This document shows positions 35,519 through 43,873 of a stretch of 64,000 nucleotides of DNA, one piece after another; position 1 is the first letter of the stretch, and every line of letters begins with the position of its first letter. This DNA comes from Evansella sp. AB-P1 (GTDB taxonomy: Bacteria; Bacillota; Bacilli; Bacillales; Salisediminibacteriaceae). The position numbers and the translations under genes were made by a program. Below the pieces are notes generated by a model. The model was not told the origin of the DNA. It did no database searches and saw nothing but the letters and a program-made list of their open reading frames with translations. The stretch is taken from NCBI RefSeq assembly GCF_029688925.1, contig NZ_JARUKY010000018.1, positions 25,824 through 89,823 on the forward strand. The letters are read 5' to 3'.

Positions 35519-36271
35519 ATGGAAGAGACGATTAGCTTAAAAGAAATATTTCAAACGATTAAGAAACGTTTAGGGTTAATTATACTATTAACAGTTGTTG
35601 CTGTAGCTGCTGCTGCTATCATATCTTATTTTTATTTAACACCAATGTACCAATCTTCGACACAGGTACTCGTTAACCAGTCAAAGGAAGAGGGACAAGC
35701 ATATACACAAGGTGACATTCGTACGAATTTAGAACTTATAAATACATACAATGTTATTATCAAGTCCCCAGCTATATTAGAACCAGTAAGAGAGGAGCTT
35801 GGACTTAATAGAGGCTCTGGAAGTTTAGGAAATCAAATTACAGTTGGAAGTGAAGGGAATTCCCAAGTCATTTACATTCGAGTGCAAGATGAAAATCCAG
35901 CAATGGCTGTTCAAATCGCAAATACAGTGGCATCTGTATTCCAACGGGAAATTGTAAACATTATGAATGTAAATATGAACGACGTTTCTATTCTTTCATC
36001 TGCTGTATTGTCAGATAATCCATCACCAGTAAGTCCGAATCCACCATTAAATATAGCAATTGCACTAGTAGTAGGCTTAATGGCAGGAGTAGGTTTAGCG
36101 TTCTTACTAGAATTCCTAGATAATACATTAAAATCAGAGGATCAACTAGAGAAAGCATTAGGTATTCCTGTACTTGGGGCTATCTCTACAATAGATGATA
36201 AGAATGTGGAATTAAAAAAACTAACCGTTACGAAACGAGCTAGAACAGGACGTGAAAACATTGGCGCGTAG
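35519..36271 (+). CDS. epsA: Exopolysaccharide chain-length/kinase-activating protein, EpsA/Wzz-like
   Basis: 250 residues with AGGAGG six bases before the ATG. Membrane helices near 20-40 and 175-197 flank an extracytoplasmic Wzz domain; the PxxP segment before helix 2 (SPVSPNPPLNIAIALVVG) is typical. The C-terminal cytoplasmic tail would activate the tyrosine kinase encoded next. In Bacillus subtilis EpsA/EpsB and YwqC/YwqD form such pairs controlling polymer length. First gene of the cluster. Confidence 0.9.
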   Translation: MEETISLKEIFQTIKKRLGLIILLTVVAVAAAAIISYFYLTPMYQSSTQVLVNQSKEEGQAYTQGDIRTNLELINTYNVIIKSPAILEPVREELGLNRGSGSLGNQITVGSEGNSQVIYIRVQDENPAMAVQIANTVASVFQREIVNIMNVNMNDVSILSSAVLSDNPSPVSPNPPLNIAIALVVGLMAGVGLAFLLEFLDNTLKSEDQLEKALGIPVLGAISTIDDKNVELKKLTVTKRARTGRENIGA

Positions 36272-36962
36272 AAATAGAAACTCAAAACTATCCGATAAGC
36301 AAAGGAGCTTAGTAGCTCACTTTGATCAAAAATCTCCAATAGCAGAGCAATTTCGTACGTTACGAACGAATATTCAATTTGCAGGAGTCGATAAAAAAAT
36401 TCGAACAATGATGGTTACCTCCTCTACACCTGGTGAAGGGAAATCAACGACCATTGCCAATCTGGGTACAGTCTTGGCACAACAGCAAAAAAGAGTCCTA
36501 ATCATAGATGGGGACTTAAGAAAGCCAACAGCACATTTCACCTTTCAATTACCAAATCAAACAGGATTGACGAACGTGTTAACACGTCAATCGTCCTTTG
36601 ATGATGCCGTGAAAGAAACAATGGTGCCATATTTAGAAGTGTTAACTTCTGGTCCGCTACCTCCTAACCCTAGTGAATTATTAGGATCAAAGGCTATGAG
36701 AGATCTCGTAAAAGAACTAGAAATGGTTTATGACTATATTTTGTTTGATGCACCACCAGTAAATGCAGTTACAGATCCACAAATTCTATCTAAGCTTACG
36801 GACGGCGTTATCCTTGTGGTTCGTAGTGGCAAGACAGAAGAGGATGCTGCGAAGAAAGCGGTAGAATCATTAAAGAAGGTTGATGCTACCATTTTAGGGG
36901 CAGTATTAAATGATCAAAAGATGAAGGATTCCCAATACTATTACTACTACGGAGAAAAATAA
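36261..36962 (+). CDS. epsB: Bacterial tyrosine kinase, EpsB/CpsD-like
   Basis: 233 residues from the TTG at 36261 (AGGA ten bases upstream); a GTG at 36252 in the same frame is adjacent to that AGGA. Walker A STPGEGKSTTIANLG, Walker A' LIIDGDLRKP and Walker B ILFDAPP mark a BY-kinase. The tyrosine cluster for autophosphorylation is at the C-terminus (SQYYYYYGEK). It overlaps the preceding gene by 11 bases. Phosphorylation would regulate polymer length and other eps enzymes. Confidence 0.92.
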   Translation: MARRNRNSKLSDKQRSLVAHFDQKSPIAEQFRTLRTNIQFAGVDKKIRTMMVTSSTPGEGKSTTIANLGTVLAQQQKRVLIIDGDLRKPTAHFTFQLPNQTGLTNVLTRQSSFDDAVKETMVPYLEVLTSGPLPPNPSELLGSKAMRDLVKELEMVYDYILFDAPPVNAVTDPQILSKLTDGVILVVRSGKTEEDAAKKAVESLKKVDATILGAVLNDQKMKDSQYYYYYGEK

Positions 36963-37078
36963 TTGTATTTTTCTCCAAAATATAACAAATAATTCCCTTT
37001 TTTTATCAATTTCATAGTATAATAGTATCTACTGAATTCGATACTATTCTACAAAACTTATTAAGGAAGTGGGATAAT

Positions 37079-37846
37079 ATGATTGATCTTCATTGTCATA
37101 TATTACCGAACGTTGATGATGGTTCCCAATCAGTAGAGGATACATTGAATATGGCTACTGTTGCAGTGGAGGAAGGCATCACAACGATTGTGGCCACTCC
37201 CCATCATAAAAATGGACGTTATGAAAACAATAAAGCTACTATCGAGACTCGTGTAAATGAAGTAAATAAATTATTAAAGAAGAATAATATAGATGTGAAT
37301 GTACTAGTAGGACAAGAGTGCCGGTTATACGGTGAAGTCTTACAAGATTATGAGGCTGGTAAGATTGCTACTCTAGCTAATAGTAATTATCTGTTTATAG
37401 AATTTCCGTCAAACCACGTTCCAAAATATACGAAGGATCTCTTTTATGACATTCAGTTATCAGGACTAACCCCGATTATTGTCCATCCTGAAAGAAATAG
37501 TGAATTAATGGAACGACCAGAAAAGCTGTATGAATTCGTGAAAAACGGTGCTTTAACCCAAATTACAGCAGGAAGCGTTATTGGAGGTTTCGGTAAAAAA
37601 ATTAAAAGTTTCACAGAAGAAATAATTGAAGCAAACCTATCTCATTTTCTAGCATCTGACGCACACAATACAACTAACCGTACTTTTCATTTAAAAGCAG
37701 CCTATGACACAATACACCAGGAATACGGGGAAGCTATGGTTTATTTTTATTCAGAAAATGCAGAATTAGTGTTAGAGAATAATCATGTAATGGTAGAACA
37801 ACCATCCACAATAAAACGACGTAAGAAATTGTTTGGAATATTTTAA
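37079..37846 (+). CDS. PHP-type protein-tyrosine phosphatase, YwqE/CpsB-like
   Basis: 255 residues. Metal-binding motifs of the PHP fold: DLHCHILPNVDDG at the start, ATPHHKNGRY near 40, HPERN near 140 and SDAHN near 198. These manganese-dependent enzymes dephosphorylate BY-kinases such as the one encoded upstream. AAGGAAG precedes the ATG. 116 bp separate it from the kinase gene. The Bacillus subtilis eps operon lacks this gene at this place, while its ywq operon has it. Confidence 0.9.
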   Translation: MIDLHCHILPNVDDGSQSVEDTLNMATVAVEEGITTIVATPHHKNGRYENNKATIETRVNEVNKLLKKNNIDVNVLVGQECRLYGEVLQDYEAGKIATLANSNYLFIEFPSNHVPKYTKDLFYDIQLSGLTPIIVHPERNSELMERPEKLYEFVKNGALTQITAGSVIGGFGKKIKSFTEEIIEANLSHFLASDAHNTTNRTFHLKAAYDTIHQEYGEAMVYFYSENAELVLENNHVMVEQPSTIKRRKKLFGIF

Positions 37847-37889
37847 TCAACGGAATGCGAACGTTCGTTATATAGGTTTATTTTGTTTT

Positions 37890-37990
37890 ATGGTAATGTC
37901 TCCTCACCTTTATCAACGGAGGCACTCGGCTTTGCTGTGGGAGGTATCCTCCTTAGGTGTTTGTTACCAGTGGTGCGGCGTGAGGAGAGG
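37890..37990 (+). ncRNA. Candidate EAR (epsC) antitermination RNA element
   Basis: A GC-richer block in an AT-rich spacer upstream of epsC. A 9-bp perfect closing stem (TCTCCTCAC at 37899 with GTGAGGAGA at 37980) encloses at least two hairpins, one GGAGGTATCCTCC. TGGTAA just 5' of the stem can pair with TTACCA inside it (37964), suggesting a pseudoknot. Bacillales carry the EAR RNA at this place in eps operons, where it promotes read-through of terminators. Identification rests on position and fold, not an alignment. Confidence 0.55.
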
Positions 37991-38301
37991 TTAGATGCCT
38001 TTTGTTTAGATGTTAGAAGTGGGAGGTTGGAAGTGGGTTATTGGTGGTAATGCCAATTCCTTCTATCTGACTCCTGCTCAAAACATCAAACGACTAGTAG
38101 CGACATCGTTCGACAAAATTATAACATTTGTTCTATTTATGCACAATAGATTTGCCTGAAAGTACATTTATAATGGGTATTTTGAGAAATGTATTGTCTT
38201 TATTTAAGTGGAATTTGTTTAGTTATGCGTTGAATACGTGTGTATACAATTTATAACTAAATGAATTCGAAATTCTAATAGATTGATAGGGGTTGAAAAG
38301 T

Positions 38302-38460
38302 GTGGGGGTTGAGGAGTTGAAAAGATTAATGAAAGAAATTCAACTGTATGGGGACAATTCGGAAGTGGAAGCAAAACAGATGTTGACTATGATCGAAGGA
38401 CGGTTATTGGATTTTTATCAAGTGGAAGATAGTATGCCAATAGATGGGGATGACTCATAG
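38302..38460 (+). CDS. Small protein in the eps cluster, hypothetical
   Basis: 52 residues from a GTG with AGGGG ten bases upstream. Helical and acidic: an LKRLMKEIQ helix, a VEAKQMLTMIEGRLLDFYQV helix, then an acidic end. No family recognised. It is the first of two short genes between the EAR candidate and epsC, and overall sense and ribosome sites support translation. Confidence 0.5.
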   Translation: MGVEELKRLMKEIQLYGDNSEVEAKQMLTMIEGRLLDFYQVEDSMPIDGDDS

Positions 38461-38491
38461 GTAAGAGGTTCATAAAAGGAGGAGTTACAGC

Positions 38492-38644
38492 TTGAAAGTA
38501 TTTGATAAGATGCCTAAGTCAATTAAAAAGACAATTAGATACATTCATCAAGATGTGAATTCCTTGGAGAAGTTGGTGGAGATTGAAAGAGAACTGATGT
38601 TACATATGAATAAAAGAAAAGAAATGCTAAAAGGGGATACATAA
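38492..38644 (+). CDS. Small protein in the eps cluster, hypothetical
   Basis: 50 residues from a TTG with a strong AAAAGGAGGAGT site eight bases upstream. Basic and fully helical (KSIKKTIRYIHQDVNSLEKL, then VEIERELMLHMNKRKEML). No family recognised; it could be a small regulator or scaffold. It is 31 bp after the first small gene and 34 bp before epsC, so probably cotranscribed. Confidence 0.6.
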   Translation: MKVFDKMPKSIKKTIRYIHQDVNSLEKLVEIERELMLHMNKRKEMLKGDT

Positions 38645-38677
38645 GGAGTTTTTCTTATTATGAAAGGAGGAGATTAA

Positions 38678-40498
38678 GTGAGTTATCGATTGCGTTTATC
38701 ATTATTAATGTTAGTAGATTCTGTCATTGTTTTATGTTCTATCTTTATCGGATACTGGCTAATTGGGTCTACTAGTACAACGTTACCTACTGCACTTATC
38801 GTTAGTTCTATCGTATTGTTTGTTAGTCATCACGTCTTTGCTCACTTTTTTAAATTATATAAACGGGTTTGGCAGTATGCTAGCATTCAAGAATTACTGT
38901 CTATCTTTATTGGAGTTACGTTATCCATTGTATCTGTTGCCCTTATTCAATTAATTTTGTTTCAAACAGTATATACGAGAACATTAGTAATAACATGGAT
39001 GTTACATATATTATTCATTGGGGCATCTAGATTTTCGTGGAGGATGTATCGTGATTTCATTATGGCGTCGAATAAAGGGAAGAAAAGAACATTGATAATT
39101 GGTGCTGGTGCAGCTGGATCCATGGTGGCGAGACAGCTATTAAACAGTGAAAAATCAGAATTATATCCTGTGGCCTTTATTGATGATGATAACACAAAGC
39201 AAAACTTAGAAATCATGGGTTGTCCAGTTTTAGGACAGACGAAGGATATTAAAAGTATTGTGGATGAAAAGAGCATTGAGCATATCATTATCGCTATGCC
39301 TTCCTTTAAAAAGTCGCAAATCAATCATATTTTTAAAGAAACGACAGATACAAAAATAAAAACACAAATCTTACCTTCGGTAGAAGACATTATGTCAGGG
39401 AAGGTGTCTGTAAGTGAAATGAGAGACGTACAAGTAGAGGATTTACTAGGACGTGATCCTGTGGAGCTAGATACAGAAGCGATTACAGATAAACTTACAG
39501 GTAAAACAGTCCTCGTTACTGGTGCTGGAGGTTCTATCGGCTCAGAGGTATGTCGTCAAGTTTGTGGATTTAACCCAGAAAAAATTGTCCTCCTTGGTCA
39601 TGGGGAAAATAGTATCTACGCCATAGATATGGAACTGAAAAACGCTTTTGCCCATGTGGTAGTAGTAACAGAGATTGCCGATGTACAGGACGAAGATAGA
39701 ATGAAATCGGTCATGAAATATCATGAACCAGATGTAGTCTATCACGCAGCAGCACATAAGCACGTTCCCCTTATGGAACGGAACCCACATGAGGCAGTGA
39801 AAAACAATGTGATCGGAACGAAAAACGTGGCAGAAGCTGCAGACGAAGCAGGGGTAAAAACCTTTGTCATGGTTTCTACAGATAAAGCAGTAAACCCAAC
39901 GAGTGTCATGGGAGCAACGAAACGAATTGCTGAAATGATCGTGCAGCATATGGACCTAGTAAGTGATACAAAGTTTGTTGCAGTTCGATTCGGAAATGTT
40001 CTTGGAAGCAGAGGAAGCGTTATCCCACTATTCAAAAAGCAAATTGCGGCAGGTGGACCTGTTACCGTTACGCATCCAGATATGGTTCGGTATTTTATGA
40101 CAATACCAGAAGCATCTAGGCTAGTTATCCAAGCTGGGGCTATAGCTAAAGGTGGAGAAGTGTTTGTCCTTGATATGGGAGAACCGGTGAAGATTGTAGA
40201 TCTTGCGAGAAACTTAATTCGATTATCTGGATTTACGGAAGACGAGATTGAGATTAAGTATTCAGGAATTAGACCTGGAGAGAAGATGTTTGAGGAGCTC
40301 CTTGGAAAAGATGAAGTGCATGACGAGCAGATTTATCCGATGATATATAGAGGGAAGACACCACCGGTGAATGTGGAGGTTATCTTTGAACTAATAAGAC
40401 ATTTTGAAGATGTAGCAAATGATAGGTTGCGAGAGAATGTCCTTGATATTGCCCACTTTAGGGTGGAGAGTTTGAAGAGGTTGACGGTGGTGAAGTAG
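38678..40498 (+). CDS. epsC: Nucleoside-diphosphate-sugar 4,6-dehydratase, EpsC/CapD type
   Basis: 606 residues from a GTG preceded by AAAGGAGGAG. Four N-terminal membrane helices, a CoA-binding-like Rossmann domain (LIIGAGAAGSMVARQL near 140) and the catalytic SDR domain (VLVTGAGGSIGSEV near 285). The catalytic tyrosine is replaced, with STDKAVNPTSVMGATKR in its place, as in membrane PglF/CapD enzymes. It likely converts UDP-GlcNAc to the 4-keto-6-deoxy sugar. Two extra copies of its C-terminal codons lie downstream. Confidence 0.92.
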   Translation: MSYRLRLSLLMLVDSVIVLCSIFIGYWLIGSTSTTLPTALIVSSIVLFVSHHVFAHFFKLYKRVWQYASIQELLSIFIGVTLSIVSVALIQLILFQTVYTRTLVITWMLHILFIGASRFSWRMYRDFIMASNKGKKRTLIIGAGAAGSMVARQLLNSEKSELYPVAFIDDDNTKQNLEIMGCPVLGQTKDIKSIVDEKSIEHIIIAMPSFKKSQINHIFKETTDTKIKTQILPSVEDIMSGKVSVSEMRDVQVEDLLGRDPVELDTEAITDKLTGKTVLVTGAGGSIGSEVCRQVCGFNPEKIVLLGHGENSIYAIDMELKNAFAHVVVVTEIADVQDEDRMKSVMKYHEPDVVYHAAAHKHVPLMERNPHEAVKNNVIGTKNVAEAADEAGVKTFVMVSTDKAVNPTSVMGATKRIAEMIVQHMDLVSDTKFVAVRFGNVLGSRGSVIPLFKKQIAAGGPVTVTHPDMVRYFMTIPEASRLVIQAGAIAKGGEVFVLDMGEPVKIVDLARNLIRLSGFTEDEIEIKYSGIRPGEKMFEELLGKDEVHDEQIYPMIYRGKTPPVNVEVIFELIRHFEDVANDRLRENVLDIAHFRVESLKRLTVVK

Positions 40499-40616
40499 TT
40501 GGTTAGATGGTTAGTGATTAGTTGGTTGGGGTGGCTTCAAAACCTTCGGTTTTTGTGTTTTGATAGATCTTAGATATTGATCTTCCTAACCAACTAAAAA
40601 CTAAAAGCTAACCAAC
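40499..40616. repeat. TTGGTTAG ... CTAACCAAC palindromic linker, copy 1
   Basis: Starts directly after the epsC stop (TTGGTTAG) and ends with CTAACCAAC. Inside are the small hairpin AAAACCTTCGGTTTT and a second CCTAACCAACTAAAAACTAA. Same unit at 40991-41090 and 41151-41266. Confidence 0.88.
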
Positions 40617-40630
40617 AAAGGAGCTTTATT

Positions 40631-40990
40631 ATGTATAATGATACTAGTAAGCTTATTGTTTGGCAGAGGTCACATGAGTTGGTATTGAATGTATATGCGT
40701 TAACCAAAGGCTTTCCGAGAGAAGAACAGTATGGTTTGACCTCTCAGATTAGAAGAGCTGTTGTATCAATTCCGAGTAATATAGTAGAAGGTAAGGCTAG
40801 AGGATCTAGAGTTGAATATAAGAGATTCTTATTAATAGCTAGAGGTTCGTTAGAGGAAGTGAAGTACCAACTGTTGTTAGCGAAGGATTTAAATTATATT
40901 GATGAAAAAAGTTATAGTAATAGTTTAGGGATCGCTGATGAGGTTGGGAAAATGATTAATGGATTGGTGAATAAGTTGGGTAGGGATTAG
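40631..40990 (+). CDS. Four-helix-bundle protein, S23/IVP family
   Basis: 119 residues. Family marks: LIVWQRSHELVLNVYALTKG, the FPREEQYGLTSQIRRAVVSI helix, PSNIVEGKARGS, and EYKRFLLIARGSLEEVKYQL. The family was first seen in intervening sequences of 23S rRNA genes and as the accessory Avd protein of diversity-generating retroelements. Here there is no rRNA or reverse transcriptase. The gene lies between two palindromic linkers, inside the eps cluster. AAAGGAG precedes the ATG, straddling the end of the linker. Confidence 0.88.
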   Translation: MYNDTSKLIVWQRSHELVLNVYALTKGFPREEQYGLTSQIRRAVVSIPSNIVEGKARGSRVEYKRFLLIARGSLEEVKYQLLLAKDLNYIDEKSYSNSLGIADEVGKMINGLVNKLGRD

Positions 40991-41090
40991 TTGGTTAGAG
41001 GTTAGGATGAATAAGCTCAAAACCTTCGGTTTTGATAGATCGAAGATCAAGATGTTTTCCTAACCAACTAAACACTAAGGGCTAACTAAC
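40991..41090. repeat. TTGGTTAG palindromic linker, copy 2
   Basis: Starts directly after the S23-type gene's stop, ends CTAACTAAC. The AAAACCTTCGGTTTT hairpin and TAGATCGAAGATCAAGATG block are shared with copy 3. Confidence 0.88.
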
Positions 41091-41093
41091 TAA

Positions 41094-41150
41094 ATGGATA
41101 TAGCTCATTTTAGGGTTGAGAGATTGAGGAAGTTGACAGTTGTAAAGTAG
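41094..41150 (+). pseudogene. Copy of the last 17 codons of epsC
   Basis: Reads MDIAHFRVERLRKLTVVK and stop; the epsC end is LDIAHFRVESLKRLTVVK. In frame with its own ATG but no ribosome site. It lies exactly between linkers 2 and 3. Confidence 0.85.
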
Positions 41151-41266
41151 AGGATTTAGTTGGATAGTGGTTAGTTGTTAGGAGGGGCACAAAACCTTCG
41201 GTTTTGATAGATCGAAGATCAAGATGTTTTCCTAACCAACTAAAAACTAAGGGCTAACAAACTAAC
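41151..41266. repeat. TTGGTTAG palindromic linker, copy 3
   Basis: Starts directly after the stop of the short epsC copy and ends two bases before the ATG of the longer copy. TTCCTAACCAACTAAAAACT is shared with the other copies. Confidence 0.85.
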
Positions 41267-41268
41267 AT

Positions 41269-41427
41269 ATGATTTATCGAGGGAAGACGCCGCAAGTTAA
41301 TGTAGAAGTGATTCATGATTTAATCAATGAGTTTCATGATTCGCATATCGATAGGTTAAGAGAGCAAGTGTTGGATATAGCTCATTTTAGAGTGGATAGG
41401 TTGAGGAAGTTAAGTGTGGTGAAGTAG
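41269..41427 (+). pseudogene. Copy of the last 52 codons of epsC
   Basis: Begins MIYRGKTPQVNVEVIHDLIN and ends LDIAHFRVDRLRKLSVVK; epsC has MIYRGKTPPVNVEVIFELIR and LDIAHFRVESLKRLTVVK at the same places. The frame is intact and differs at about 30% of residues. Differences at many positions point to an old event or an origin from a related epsC allele. Confidence 0.88.
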
Positions 41428-41523
41428 GGACAAATTTAATTTTAGTTAATAGACTGTTAGTTAGTAATGTGAGGCTAGATGCTTAAGACACATTAAACTA
41501 TGAACTAAGGAGTGCTTTTGGGA

Positions 41524-42153
41524 ATGTATTTAAAAATAAAGAGAATGATAGATATTGTGTTATCTTTTATTGGCATGGTTGTTCTTACTCCAATATTTAT
41601 AATATTAATTATTGTAATTAAATTAGACACAAAGGGACCGGTATTATTTAAACAAAAGAGAGTTGGTATTAAAAAGACTCACTTTCATATATTGAAATTT
41701 CGAACAATGAGAATTGATACACCGAAAGATACGCCAACCCATTTATTAGGGAATCCTGATCAATACATTACGAAAGTAGGTAAATTTCTTCGAAAGACAT
41801 CATTAGATGAACTTCCACAAATTTGGAATATTTTTCTAGGGCATATGAGTATTATCGGGCCAAGACCAGCATTGTGGAATCAGTATGATTTAATAGCCGA
41901 ACGTGATAACTTCGGAGCTAATGATATCCCTCCTGGATTAACCGGATGGGCACAAATCAATGGTAGAGATGAACTTCCTATTGAAGTCAAGGCAAAGCTT
42001 GATGGGGAATATGTTAATAGAATTGGCATAATGATGGATATGAAATGTTTTTTTGGAACAATTATAAATGTTGTAAAAAGAGACGGAATAGTAGAAGGTG
42101 GAACTGGAACTAAAGCATCTACAGATTCAGTTAAAAGCAAGGAGACTGTATAA
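41524..42153 (+). CDS. epsL: Initiating undecaprenyl-phosphate sugar transferase, EpsL/WbaP-like
   Basis: 209 residues from the ATG at 41524 (AAGGAG eleven bases upstream; a TTG six bases earlier is an alternative). One N-terminal membrane hairpin (about 10-30), then the catalytic core GPVLFKQKRVG, FHILKFRTM, RKTSLDELPQIWN and SIIGPRPALWNQYD. The family transfers a sugar phosphate to undecaprenyl phosphate as the first step of repeat-unit assembly. EpsC upstream would make its 4-keto sugar substrate precursor. Confidence 0.92.
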   Translation: MYLKIKRMIDIVLSFIGMVVLTPIFIILIIVIKLDTKGPVLFKQKRVGIKKTHFHILKFRTMRIDTPKDTPTHLLGNPDQYITKVGKFLRKTSLDELPQIWNIFLGHMSIIGPRPALWNQYDLIAERDNFGANDIPPGLTGWAQINGRDELPIEVKAKLDGEYVNRIGIMMDMKCFFGTIINVVKRDGIVEGGTGTKASTDSVKSKETV

Positions 42154-42154
42154 G

Positions 42155-43039
42155 ATGAAGAAAATTCTTATAACCGGAAAGAACAGTTATATCGGTAATA
42201 GCTTTAAAAAGTATATAGAAAGAAATTATAGTAGTAATTATTCGATTGAAAAAATTTCCGTTCGTGATGATTCGTGGAAGGAACATGATTTTTCAACCTA
42301 TGATTGTATATTACATGTAGCTGGGATTGCACATGTTTCTTCTGATCCTAAAATGGAAAATTTGTATTATAAAATAAATAGAGATTTAACGGTGAAATTA
42401 GCTAAAAAAGCAAAAGCAGCCGGTGTTAAACAATTTATTTTTTTGAGCAGTATCATTGTATATGGAGATAGTAGTTCTATTAATGAGAAAAGAGTTATTA
42501 CAAGGAACACTTATCCTCGACCAAGTAATTTTTATGGTAGAAGCAAATTACAAGCAGAAGATGGAATTAATCATTTACAAAGTGATGAGTTTAATATAGT
42601 TATTATTAGACTACCAATGATTTATGGTAAAGGATCAAAAGGAAATTATCAAAAACTGGCAAAGTCAGCAAAAACATTACCTATATTTCCAGATATAGAC
42701 AATGAACGAAGTATGATTCATATCGATAATTTATGTGAGTTTATACGATTGATGATTAAAAATGATGAAAGTGGTTTGTTTTTTCCACAAAATAGTGAGT
42801 ATATAAAGACTACTGATTTAGTGATTCAAATAAAGAGGGTACACAATAAAAATATAAAGGTAACTAAAATATTTAACCCTTTTATAAAAGTGATGAGTAG
42901 TAAAGTTAATGTTATTAATAAGGTTTTTGGCAGTTTAGTTTATGAGAAGAAAATGAGTGAATATAAAGAAAAATATCATGTCAAAGAATTTAAAGAAACA
43001 GTTGAAGCCACAGAGAGTTGGAAGCATTATGACGTATAA
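42155..43039 (+). CDS. NAD-dependent sugar epimerase/dehydratase
   Basis: 294 residues from the ATG at 42155, nine bases after AAGGAG and one base after the previous stop. Rossmann motif ITGKNSYIGNSF, the ILHVAGIAHVSSDP segment, the FLSSIIVYGDS block and the catalytic YGRSK. It resembles WbpV/WbgU-like 4-epimerases or reductases often next to initiating transferases. Specific sugar unknown. Confidence 0.85.
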   Translation: MKKILITGKNSYIGNSFKKYIERNYSSNYSIEKISVRDDSWKEHDFSTYDCILHVAGIAHVSSDPKMENLYYKINRDLTVKLAKKAKAAGVKQFIFLSSIIVYGDSSSINEKRVITRNTYPRPSNFYGRSKLQAEDGINHLQSDEFNIVIIRLPMIYGKGSKGNYQKLAKSAKTLPIFPDIDNERSMIHIDNLCEFIRLMIKNDESGLFFPQNSEYIKTTDLVIQIKRVHNKNIKVTKIFNPFIKVMSSKVNVINKVFGSLVYEKKMSEYKEKYHVKEFKETVEATESWKHYDV

Positions 43040-43856
43040 AAAATACAGTGTTTTAATGTCTGTTTATAAAAATGAAAAGCCAGAATTTTTAAGAACAAGC
43101 ATAGAAAGCATGATTAATCAATCCTTAAAACCAAATGAAATTGTTATAGTTAAGGATGGTAGACTATCAGATGATTTAGATTATGTAATAGACAATTATA
43201 AAACTCAATACCCAGACCAATTTAACATCATCCCACTTGAAAAGAATGTTGGATTAGGGAAAGCCTTAGATAAAGGATTAATAGAATGTAGAAATGAATT
43301 AGTAGCAAGGATGGATAGTGATGATATATCTTTACCTAATAGATGTGAAAAACAAGTTAAGGTTTTTGAATCAGATAGAGGTGTCAGTATAGTTGGAACA
43401 AATATTGATGAATTTTATGATGAGCCATCAAATATAGTTTCTTCTCGGGTTGTTCCAACAAAACAAGAAGATATTGAAAAATTTATAAAGAGACGAAGTC
43501 CATTTAATCACCCAACTGTAATGTTCAAAAAAACGGATGTAATACAATGCGGAGGTTATGGAAAACTGAGAAGGAAACAGGATCTAGACTTATTTTCTAG
43601 AATGATAAATAAGGGTTGTAAAGCTTCTAACATTAATGAATCATTATTGTTATTTAGATCAAATGAAGATAATTTCAAAAGGCGAAAAAGTTGGTCGTAT
43701 TGTATTAGCTATATTAAGGCACAGTTTACTATATGGAAAAGAGGTCACTGTAATGTGATTGATCTTTTGTATGTTGTATTAGGACAAATGGTTATGTTCT
43801 TATCTCCAATGTGGATGTTAAAATGGATATCTAGTAATTATTTACGGAAGACATAA
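43029..43856 (+). CDS. Glycosyltransferase family 2
   Basis: 275 residues from the ATG at 43029, overlapping the epimerase gene by 11 bases. GT-A fold marks: VLMSVYKNEKPEFLRTSIES, EIVIVKDG, NVGLGKALDKGL and the metal-binding ARMDSDDISLPNR. A late FNHPTVMFKK segment is typical of capsule and eps enzymes. A membrane-associated C-terminus (WISSNYLRKT preceded by a hydrophobic helix) is likely. Acceptor and donor unknown. Confidence 0.88.
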   Translation: MTYKKYSVLMSVYKNEKPEFLRTSIESMINQSLKPNEIVIVKDGRLSDDLDYVIDNYKTQYPDQFNIIPLEKNVGLGKALDKGLIECRNELVARMDSDDISLPNRCEKQVKVFESDRGVSIVGTNIDEFYDEPSNIVSSRVVPTKQEDIEKFIKRRSPFNHPTVMFKKTDVIQCGGYGKLRRKQDLDLFSRMINKGCKASNINESLLLFRSNEDNFKRRKSWSYCISYIKAQFTIWKRGHCNVIDLLYVVLGQMVMFLSPMWMLKWISSNYLRKT

Positions 43857-43873
43857 TGAAAAGGTGAGAAATA

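Noticed and set aside
38302..38460. Spo0E-like phosphatase as identity of the small eps-cluster gene
   Set aside because: The SxELDxLI motif of Spo0E-type proteins is not present.
40631..40990. Diversity-generating retroelement around the S23/Avd-like gene
   Set aside because: No reverse transcriptase and no template/variable repeat pair with adenine-specific changes is visible.
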